This document shows positions 20,888-28,014 of a stretch of 64,000 nucleotides of DNA, piece after piece. Positions within the stretch are counted from its first letter, which is position 1. Each line of letters begins with the position of its first letter. The DNA comes from Nocardioides sp. (GTDB lineage Bacteria > Actinomycetota > Actinomycetes > Propionibacteriales > Nocardioidaceae), in NCBI RefSeq assembly GCF_030149505.1, contig NZ_JASBRN010000045.1, positions 298,042 through 362,041 on the forward strand, read 5' to 3'. Made by a program: the position numbers and the translations under genes. The notes under the pieces were generated by a model. That model had not been told where the DNA came from and did no database searches. It was given only the letters and a program-made list of their open reading frames with translations.

Positions 20888-21778
20888 TCAGTGCGCGGTG
20901 GTGCGGCCGACCAGGTGCGGGGCGCCTGTGCGCGGGTCGGTCAGGGAGAACGTGTAGCTGCCGTCGTACCTCTCCGAGCCGAAGGCGACCTTGCCGGGGA
21001 GCAGGATCGGCTTCTTGAACGCCACGTCGACGGTGACCGCCTCGGGCAGGCGGTTCTCCAGCGCGGCGACGCACCGGGCCAGGCTCCACATGCCGTGCGC
21101 GATCTGGCGCGGGAAGCCGAGTGCCTTCGCGGTGAGCGGGTAGAGGTGGATGGGGTTGAGGTCGCCCGACACCGCGCCGTAGCGGCGACCCAGGTCGCCC
21201 GGCAGGTTCCACACGACGCCGTTGGAGGCGGTGACGGGGATGTCGAGACCAGCGGGGGCGCTGTCGTCGCCCTTGCCGCGACGGAGGTAGGAGCTGGTGC
21301 TCTCCCACACCGGCGCGCCGTCGGGGTCGGTGATCGTGGTGACGAAGTCGAAGACGCGGCCCTTGGCGTGCGGACGCTGCGGCTCGACCCGGGCGGCGAC
21401 CGCGAGGGTCTCCCCGACGCGGACCGAGCGGTGCGCGGTGATGGAGTTCTCCAGGTGCACGGTGCCGATGGCCGGGGCCGGGAACGCCGGGTCGGTCATG
21501 ATCGCCATGTGCAGCCCGAAGGCCAGCATGTGGGGGTAGGTCAGCGGGACGGTGTCCTTCTGCGGGAACCCGCACACCTCGGCGTACGCCGCCACGTGCT
21601 CGGCCTCGATGGTGACGGGCGGCCGCTGGTAGCCCAGGCCGGCGAAGCCCTCCGAGGACGCCTTGCGCACCCCGGGCAGCGACCCGACGACGGGGACGCT
21701 CGGCAGCGCGGCCCGGAGCAGGCTGCCGAGGCCGGCGCCGCCGTCGTGCTGCTTGACTGCGGTCTCCGCGGTGCCCAT
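20888..21778 (-). CDS. htdX: MaoC-like (3R)-hydroxyacyl dehydratase, HtdX-like
   Basis: PLTYPHMLAFGLHMAIMTDPAFPAPAIGTVHLENSI, SGDLNPIHLYPLTAKALGFPRQIAHGMWSLARCVA. Confidence 0.85.
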   Translation of the reverse strand: MGTAETAVKQHDGGAGLGSLLRAALPSVPVVGSLPGVRKASSEGFAGLGYQRPPVTIEAEHVAAYAEVCGFPQKDTVPLTYPHMLAFGLHMAIMTDPAFPAPAIGTVHLENSITAHRSVRVGETLAVAARVEPQRPHAKGRVFDFVTTITDPDGAPVWESTSSYLRRGKGDDSAPAGLDIPVTASNGVVWNLPGDLGRRYGAVSGDLNPIHLYPLTAKALGFPRQIAHGMWSLARCVAALENRLPEAVTVDVAFKKPILLPGKVAFGSERYDGSYTFSLTDPRTGAPHLVGRTTAH

Positions 21779-23112
21779 CAGGCGCCCAGCATCATCTGGC
21801 CGCAGACCCGCACGACGTTGCCGTTGACGGCGGTCGAGCCGGGGGAGGCGAACCAGGCGATCGTCTCGGCCACGTCCACGGGCAGGCCGCCCTGGGACAT
21901 GGCGTTGAGGCGCTGGCCGACCTCGCGGGTGGCCAGCGGGACGGCCGCCGTCATGGCGGTGATGATGAAGCCGGGGGCGACGGCGTTGATCGTGATGCCG
22001 TCCTTGAGTTCGTCCTTGAGGCTGTCGACGAAGCCGATCACGCCGGCCTTGGAGGCGGCGTAGTTGGTCTGGCCGACGTTGCCGGCGATGCCGGCGATGC
22101 TCGCGACACCGATGATGGAGCCGCCCTTGTTGACCACCTTCTGGTCGAGGAGCTCCCGGGTGATCTTCTCCGGGGCGGTGAGATTGACCGCGATCACGGA
22201 CTCCCAGCGGTCCTCGCCCATGTTGGCGAGCTTCTTGTCGCGGGTGATGCCGGCGTTGTGCACGACCACGTCGACGCCACCGTGCTTGGTGGAGAGGTGG
22301 TGGGCGATGCGCTGCGGGGCGTCCTTGGCGGTGATGTCGATGGTCAGCCAGTCGCCGTCGAGCTCCTTCATCAGCGACTGCAGCTCGTTGGCGGCCTGCG
22401 GCACGTCGACGCCCACGACGGTCGCGCCGTCGCGGTGCAGGACGCGGGCGATCTGCTCGCCGATGCCGCGGCTGGCACCGGTCACCAGGGCGACCTTGCC
22501 GGCCAGCGGCTGCTGCCAGTCGGCGACGGCAGCGGCCTTCTTGGTGCCGGTGGCACCGATCCGCACCACCTGGCCGGAGACGTAGGCGGACTTGGGGGAG
22601 AGGAGGAAGGCGAGGGTGCTGGTGATCGCGGCCTCGGCGCCGTCGGCGACGTAGACCAGCTGGACGGTGCCACCCTTGCCGATCTCCTTGCCGAGGCTGC
22701 GCGTGAAGCCCTCGAGCGCGCGCTGGGCGACGCGCTCGGCACCCTCGACCTGCTCCGGCGGGGTGCCGAGCACCACGACGCGCGGGCACGAGGCGAGGCT
22801 GCGCATGAGAGGGGTGAAGAACTGCTGGAGCGCGACGAGCTGGTCGGCCGAGGTGAGGCCCGTGGCGTCGAAGACCAGGCCCTTGTACTTCTGCCCGTCC
22901 TCCGTGACCTGCGTGCTGGCGATCCCGACGGTGTCGAGCAGGCCGGGCAGCGACTCGGCGAGGCGACCGCGACCGCCGACGACGACGGTGCCGTCGACCA
23001 GCGGGGCGCCGGCGGTGTAGCGCTCCAGGCGCGTCGGGGCGGGGAGGCCCAGGTTCTTGACGAGCAGCTTGCCGAGCGGGCTCTGGGTGAAGCTCTGGTA
23101 CTTGTCGCTCAT
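21778..23112 (-). CDS. fabG4: 3-oxoacyl-ACP reductase, FabG4-like (high-molecular-weight FabG)
   Basis: N-terminal flavodoxin-like domain, then GKVALVTGASRGIGEQIARVL...YAASKAGVIGFVDSL. Confidence 0.88.
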   Translation of the reverse strand: MSDKYQSFTQSPLGKLLVKNLGLPAPTRLERYTAGAPLVDGTVVVGGRGRLAESLPGLLDTVGIASTQVTEDGQKYKGLVFDATGLTSADQLVALQQFFTPLMRSLASCPRVVVLGTPPEQVEGAERVAQRALEGFTRSLGKEIGKGGTVQLVYVADGAEAAITSTLAFLLSPKSAYVSGQVVRIGATGTKKAAAVADWQQPLAGKVALVTGASRGIGEQIARVLHRDGATVVGVDVPQAANELQSLMKELDGDWLTIDITAKDAPQRIAHHLSTKHGGVDVVVHNAGITRDKKLANMGEDRWESVIAVNLTAPEKITRELLDQKVVNKGGSIIGVASIAGIAGNVGQTNYAASKAGVIGFVDSLKDELKDGITINAVAPGFIITAMTAAVPLATREVGQRLNAMSQGGLPVDVAETIAWFASPGSTAVNGNVVRVCGQMMLGA

Positions 23113-23178
23113 GGCGCGCGGATCCTCCGGGGCTGGTCGTGAGTGGGCGGGGCGGTGCCCCGCAGCATGTAACTAGAC

Positions 23179-23196
23179 GTGTAACTCGGTGTCCAC
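23179..23196. promoter_or_regulatory. Candidate TetR operator in the fabG4/fadA2 divergent promoter
   Basis: gtgtaactcggtgtccac resembles the palindrome gtgcaactcggagttgcac upstream of the nearby TetR gene. Confidence 0.4.
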
Positions 23197-23257
23197 TTTT
23201 CGTGACGTGGCCCTCACAGCCTTCCTCCACGACCCCGTCCGGGGCAAGGATGGGCCC

Positions 23258-24541
23258 ATGCAGACCCAGACCCGTCGTGTCGCCATCATCGGCGGCAACC
23301 GCATCCCGTTCGCCCGCTCCAACGGCGCCTACGCCACCGCCTCCAACCAGGAGATGCTGACCGCGGCCATCGACGGTCTCGTCGACCGCTTCGGCCTGGC
23401 CGGCGAGGCCGTGGGCGAGGTCGTGGCCGGTGCGGTCCTCAAGCACTCGCGCGACTTCAACCTGACCCGCGAGGCGGTGCTGGGCTCCAAGCTCGCCCCC
23501 GAGACCCCGGCCACCGACATCCAGCAGGCCTGCGGCACCGGCCTCCAGGCCGCGATCCAGGTCGCCAACAAGATCGCCCTCGGCCAGATCGAGGTTGGCA
23601 TCGCCGGCGGCACCGACACCACCTCCGACGCCCCGGTCGCGATCAGCGAGAAGCTGCGCAAGAAGCTGCTCAAGGTCAACGCCGCCAAGGACACCAAGGG
23701 CCGCCTCGCCGCGCTCGGCGCGATCCGCCCCGGCGACATCGGGCTGGCGATCCCGCAGAACGGCGAGCCCCGCACCGGCATGTCGATGGGCGAGCACGCC
23801 GCGCTGACCGCGCTGGAGTGGCAGATCACCCGCGAGGCGCAGGACGAGCTGGCCGCCGCCTCCCACCAGAAGCTCGGCGCCGCCTACGACCGCGGCTTCC
23901 TCGACGACCAGGTCACCCCGTTCCGCGGGCTGGAGCGCGACTCCAACCTGCGCCCGGACTCCTCGGTCGAGAAGCTCGCCAAGCTCAAGCCGGTCTTCGG
24001 CAAGGGCGAGGCCGCCACCATGACCGCCGCCAACTCCACCCCGCTGACCGACGGCGCGTCCGTGGTGCTGCTGGCCTCGGAGGAGTGGGCCGAGGAGCGC
24101 GGGCTGCCCGTGCTGGCCTACCTCACCGAGTACGAGACCGCGGCCGTCGACTACGTCCACGGCGGGGAGGGCCTGCTGATGGCCCCGGCGTACGCCATGG
24201 CCCGGATGCTCCAGCGCGCCGGCCTGACGCTGCAGGACTTCGACTTCTACGAGATCCACGAGGCCTTCGCCTCCCAGGTGCTCGCCACCCTCGCGGCGTG
24301 GGAGGACCCGGTGTTCTGCAAGGAGCGCCTCGGCCTCGACGCCCCGCTGGGCTCGATCGACCGCGACAAGCTCAACGTCAACGGCTCCTCGCTCGCCGCC
24401 GGGCACCCGTTCGCCGCCACCGGCGGCCGGATCATCCCGGTGCTCGCCAAGCTGCTGGCCGAGAAGGGCTCCGGCAAGGGCGTCATCTCCGTCTGCGCCG
24501 CCGGCGGCCAGGGCGTGACCGCCATCATCGAGCGCCCGTGA
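23258..24541 (+). CDS. fadA2: Acetyl-CoA C-acetyltransferase, FadA2-like
   Basis: TDIQQACGTGLQAAIQVANKIALGQIEVGIAGG, NVNGSSLAAGHPFAATGGR, CAAGGQGVTAI. Confidence 0.9.
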   Translation: MQTQTRRVAIIGGNRIPFARSNGAYATASNQEMLTAAIDGLVDRFGLAGEAVGEVVAGAVLKHSRDFNLTREAVLGSKLAPETPATDIQQACGTGLQAAIQVANKIALGQIEVGIAGGTDTTSDAPVAISEKLRKKLLKVNAAKDTKGRLAALGAIRPGDIGLAIPQNGEPRTGMSMGEHAALTALEWQITREAQDELAAASHQKLGAAYDRGFLDDQVTPFRGLERDSNLRPDSSVEKLAKLKPVFGKGEAATMTAANSTPLTDGASVVLLASEEWAEERGLPVLAYLTEYETAAVDYVHGGEGLLMAPAYAMARMLQRAGLTLQDFDFYEIHEAFASQVLATLAAWEDPVFCKERLGLDAPLGSIDRDKLNVNGSSLAAGHPFAATGGRIIPVLAKLLAEKGSGKGVISVCAAGGQGVTAIIERP

Positions 24542-24569
24542 GGCGCTGAGCCGCACGACGTACGACGTC

Positions 24570-24607
24570 GACGGCCCCGTCCCCGCAGCACCGGGGGCGG
24601 GGCCGTC
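24570..24607 (+). terminator. Hairpin downstream of fadA2
   Basis: gacggccccgtcccc-gcagcacc-gggggcggggccgtc, one G:U pair. Confidence 0.75.
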
Positions 24608-24628
24608 TGCGTTCGTCGCGTCGGGTGG

Positions 24629-24672
24629 GCGTGACTCGGCGCTGGTTCGAGCGTGACTCGGCGCCGGTTCGA
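24629..24672. repeat. Two 22-bp repeat units (family B)
   Basis: gcgtgactcggcgctggttcga + gcgtgactcggcgccggttcga, exact 22-bp period. Confidence 0.9.
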
Positions 24673-24683
24673 GTCCGTGCGGC

Positions 24684-25388
24684 TCAGCGGCCGCCGCGGG
24701 CCAGGGCGAGCGCGGACACGACGAGGTGGTCGCGCACCTGCTCGGGAGAAATCTCGCCGACGGTGGGGACGCCGGGGGCGGCTTCCATCACCAGGATGCC
24801 GACCCGGGCCAGCTGCAGGGCGCCGAGGCCGCTGGCGTAGAGGGTGTTGGCGAGCAGGGTGGGGTCCTGCACGTGGAAGTCGCCGCTGCGCACGCCGTCC
24901 TCGAGGGCGTCGGAGAGCTGGGTCAGGCACCCGGCGATGCCGCGGCCGAGTCGGAACAGCGCGCTCTCGGAGATCTCGTCGAGCAGCTCGGGCCCGGAGC
25001 GGCGCATCAGGGTCTGGGCGCAGTCGACGAAGGCCGGGTGGGCCAGGGAGTAGTCGGCGAAGGCGGTCACGATCCGGGCGACCCGCTCCTCGGGGGTGCC
25101 CCCGGCGGCGGAAGCGGCCTCGAGGTCGCGGCGCAGCTCCTCGAGGTAGCCCACCACCGTGAGGGCGAAGAGCTCCTCCTTGCCGCTGAAGTGGCGGTAG
25201 ACGATGGCGCGGTTGATCCCGACGGCGCGGGCGATGTCCTCGATCTGGGCGTCGCGGACGCCGCGCTCGTCGAAGAGGGCGCGGGTCGCTGCGAGGATCT
25301 CGGCCTCCCGGGCGCGCCGGCGCGCGGCGGCTGCGGAACGGCGGCCGTCGGTCTCGGAGGCGCGCGTGGTCACCCGGTCAGTGGTCAC
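24684..25388 (-). CDS. TetR/AcrR family regulator
   Basis: EILAATRALFDERGVRDAQIEDIARAVGINRAIVYRHFSGKEELF. Confidence 0.92.
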   Translation of the reverse strand: MTTDRVTTRASETDGRRSAAAARRRAREAEILAATRALFDERGVRDAQIEDIARAVGINRAIVYRHFSGKEELFALTVVGYLEELRRDLEAASAAGGTPEERVARIVTAFADYSLAHPAFVDCAQTLMRRSGPELLDEISESALFRLGRGIAGCLTQLSDALEDGVRSGDFHVQDPTLLANTLYASGLGALQLARVGILVMEAAPGVPTVGEISPEQVRDHLVVSALALARGGR

Positions 25389-25405
25389 GTGGCCACGATA
25401 CGCAC

Positions 25406-25424
25406 GTGCAACTCGGAGTTGCAC
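25406..25424. promoter_or_regulatory. Palindromic candidate operator upstream of TetR gene
   Basis: gtgcaact-cgg-agttgcac, 8-bp perfect arms, 17 nt upstream of the start. Confidence 0.6.
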
Positions 25425-25479
25425 GCGTGTGACGCGAAGGTCACGCCGGGCTCGCTCGGCCGGTCAGGGCCGCGACAGG

Positions 25480-27012
25480 TCACGGACCGGCGAGGTGCGC
25501 CCGGACCGTCTCGAGCGTGTCGGCCGCCTCGGGGCCCTTGTCCTCGCGGTAGCGCACGACCCGCGCGAAGCGGAGCGCGACGCCACCGGGGTAGCGGGTC
25601 GAGCGCTGCACCCCGTCGAAGGCGATCTCCACGACCTGCTCGGGGCGGACGAAGACCGTGTGGCCCTCGCGGTGGGTCTCCAGGTCGAGGAAGCGCTCGG
25701 TCTGCCAGGCCAGCACCTCGTCGGTCATCCCCTTGAAGGTCTTGCCGAGCATCACCAGCTCGTCGCCACCGTCGGCGCTGCGCGCTCCCAGGTGGATGTT
25801 GGAGAGCTTCCCCGACCGTCGCCCCGAGCCCCACTCGACGGCCAGCACGACCAGGTCCAGGGTGTGGACCGGCTTGACCTTCACCCAGGCAGCACCCCGC
25901 CTCCCCGCGTCGTACGACGCCAGCAGGCTCTTCACGACGACGCCCTCGTGGCCCGCGGCCAGCTGTGCCGACGCGAACGCCTCCGCCTCCTCGACCGAGG
26001 TCGTCTCCACGCGCGGAACGCGGTGCTCGGGCGGGACGAGCCGGGCCAGGGCCGTGGCCCGGGTGGACCCGGGCCTGTCCATCAGGTCCTCCCCGTCGAG
26101 GTGCAGCACGTCGAAGAAGAACGGGGTGACCCGGGCGCCGGCCGACTGCGCGGTGCGGGAGGCCGTCTCCTGGAACGGCCGGGGTCGGCCGTCCCCGCCG
26201 ACCGTCAGTGCCTCGCCGTCGAGCACGAACCGCTGCGCCGGCAGCCGGCGTGCGACGGCCACCACCTCGGGCAGCCGCTCGGTGATGTCGTCGAGCGAGC
26301 GGGTCACGACGAGCACCTCGTCGCCGTCGCGGTGCACCTGCACGCGGATGCCGTCGAGCTTGGTGTCGACCGCGACCGGTGCGCCGTCGGGGCCGGCCTT
26401 CTCCATGGCCGCGGCGACGTCGGTCGCCGAGGAGGCCAGCATCGGCAGCACGGGGCGACCGACCTCGAGCACGAACGTCGCGAGCCCCGCCTCGCCCTCG
26501 CGCAGCGCCGCACCGGCGACCGCGACGGTCGACCCGGCGAGCATCGCGGCCCGGCGTACGGAGGTCAGGGGGACGTCGGCGGCGAGCGCGACCGCCTCCT
26601 GCACGAGCGCGTCGAGCGCGCCCTGGCGGACCTCGCCGGTCGCGATGCCGCGCAGCCAGGCCTGCTCGGGCTCGGTGGCGCGGGAGAAGAGCTCGGCGAC
26701 CGCGGCGGCGCGCGCCGTGGCCGACCCGGGGCCGGACAGCCCCGAGAGGGACTCGAACGCGTCGTGCACGCCGAGGACCGTCAGCGACGGCTCGGCGGCC
26801 GGGTCGGGGAGCGAGGTGAGCGAGCGCCAGCCGACGCCGGTCCGGCGCTGTCGGAGCTTGCCGCCGAGGTACGAGACGACGGTCTCGACCTCGTCGTCCT
26901 GCGTGCGCGCGAGCAGCTCGGCGATCGCGGCGACCTTCGCCTTGCGCGAGCGGGTCGCGGCCACGGCGGCGGAGGTGGTGACCAGGTCGAGGAGGAGCAC
27001 ACGGTCAGCCAA
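25480..27012 (-). CDS. ligB: ATP-dependent DNA ligase (LigB-like)
   Basis: VDTKLDGIRVQVHRDGDEVLVVTRSLDDITERLPEVV (adenylation motif KLDG), FVLDGEAL, EGVVVKSL. Confidence 0.93.
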   Translation of the reverse strand: MADRVLLLDLVTTSAAVAATRSRKAKVAAIAELLARTQDDEVETVVSYLGGKLRQRRTGVGWRSLTSLPDPAAEPSLTVLGVHDAFESLSGLSGPGSATARAAAVAELFSRATEPEQAWLRGIATGEVRQGALDALVQEAVALAADVPLTSVRRAAMLAGSTVAVAGAALREGEAGLATFVLEVGRPVLPMLASSATDVAAAMEKAGPDGAPVAVDTKLDGIRVQVHRDGDEVLVVTRSLDDITERLPEVVAVARRLPAQRFVLDGEALTVGGDGRPRPFQETASRTAQSAGARVTPFFFDVLHLDGEDLMDRPGSTRATALARLVPPEHRVPRVETTSVEEAEAFASAQLAAGHEGVVVKSLLASYDAGRRGAAWVKVKPVHTLDLVVLAVEWGSGRRSGKLSNIHLGARSADGGDELVMLGKTFKGMTDEVLAWQTERFLDLETHREGHTVFVRPEQVVEIAFDGVQRSTRYPGGVALRFARVVRYREDKGPEAADTLETVRAHLAGP

Positions 27013-27062
27013 GCACCGGCCACCGACGGCGGCCTACCCCCGGGCGGCGGTCACCGGGAGGT

Positions 27063-27194
27063 TCGAACCAGCGCCGACTCACCGTCGAACCAGCGCCGAG
27101 TGACGCTCGAACCAGCGCCGAGTCACCCTCGAACCAGTGCCGAGTGACGCTCGAACCAGCGCCGAGTCACCCTCGAACCAGCGCCGAGTGGGCG
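27063..27194. repeat. Six-unit 22-bp tandem repeat array (family B)
   Basis: tcgaacc recurs at 27063, 27085, 27107, 27129, 27151, 27173; units end alternately in gtcaccc and gtgacgc. Confidence 0.95.
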
Positions 27195-27980
27195 TCACCA
27201 GCCCGGGGGCAGGGAGGTGAAGTCCGGCTCGCGACCCTCGGCGAAGGCGGCGAGCGCCTCCCTGTTGGCGGGGCCGCCCATGAGCTCGGCGAAGGCGGCG
27301 TTCTCGCGCTCGCGGGCGGCCTCGATGCCGGCGCGCAGGGGAGCGGTGACGGTGCGCTTGACCGCGATGAGCGAGGAGATCGGGCGAGAGGCGAGCAGCT
27401 CGGCGTGGCGGCGGGCCTCGGGGAGCAGGTCGTCGGGCTCGCAGACCTGGCGCACCAGGCCCATCTCGAGCGCCTCCTGCGCGCCGAACCACTCCGCCGA
27501 CAGCAGCAGCCACGAGGCCGCCTGACGTCCGACCAGCAGCGGCAGGAGGTATGACGACGCCGCCTCCGGAGCGACGCCGAGCGAGGTGAAGGGGCACTTG
27601 AGCCGGGCGGTGCTCGACATCAGCGCCACGTCGGCGAAGCCGAGGATCGTGCAGCCGATGCCCAGGCCGATGCCGTTGACGGCGATGACCAGCGGCTTGG
27701 GGAAGTCCACGAGCGCGTCGACGAGGTTCATGAAGCCGCCGTCGCCCTGGTCGAAGTCGGGGTCGGTCGCGATCTGGGCCATCTCGAGCAGGTCGGTGCC
27801 CGCGCTGAAGCCGCGACCGTTGCCGGTCAGCAGCACCACGGCGACACCGGGATCCTCGGCGGCGGCGCGCAGCGCGGCGGCGGTGGCGTCGTACAACGCG
27901 ATGTTGAACGCGTTGAGGGCCTCCGGCCGGTCGAGAGTGAGTGTTCGGACCCGGTTGGACGTCGTGAGCTGCAGGACCAT
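27195..27980 (-). CDS. Enoyl-CoA hydratase/isomerase family protein
   Basis: LDRPEALNAFNIALYDATAAALR, LLTGNGRGFSAGTDL, KPLVIAVNGIGLGIG. Confidence 0.9.
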   Translation of the reverse strand: MVLQLTTSNRVRTLTLDRPEALNAFNIALYDATAAALRAAAEDPGVAVVLLTGNGRGFSAGTDLLEMAQIATDPDFDQGDGGFMNLVDALVDFPKPLVIAVNGIGLGIGCTILGFADVALMSSTARLKCPFTSLGVAPEAASSYLLPLLVGRQAASWLLLSAEWFGAQEALEMGLVRQVCEPDDLLPEARRHAELLASRPISSLIAVKRTVTAPLRAGIEAARERENAAFAELMGGPANREALAAFAEGREPDFTSLPPGW

Positions 27981-27990
27981 GGACGCACAG

Positions 27991-28004
27991 TAGAACGTGT
28001 TCCA
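27991..28004. promoter_or_regulatory. KstR-type box
   Basis: tagaacgtgttcca matches TnnAACnnGTTnnA at every fixed position. Confidence 0.65.
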
Positions 28005-28014
28005 GTATGTGCAC

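Noticed and set aside
27144-27185. Peptide repeat TLEPAPSHPRTSAE read from the repeat array
   Set aside because: The 22-bp period is not a multiple of 3 and the segment is intergenic, so this is a translation artefact of the repeat.
27063-27194. 22-bp array as a CRISPR
   Set aside because: Units are contiguous with no unique spacers and no cas genes are visible; it is a tandem repeat.
27991-28004. tagaacgtgttcca as an SOS box
   Set aside because: GAAC-N2-GTTC spacing does not fit the GAAC-N4-GTTC LexA consensus.
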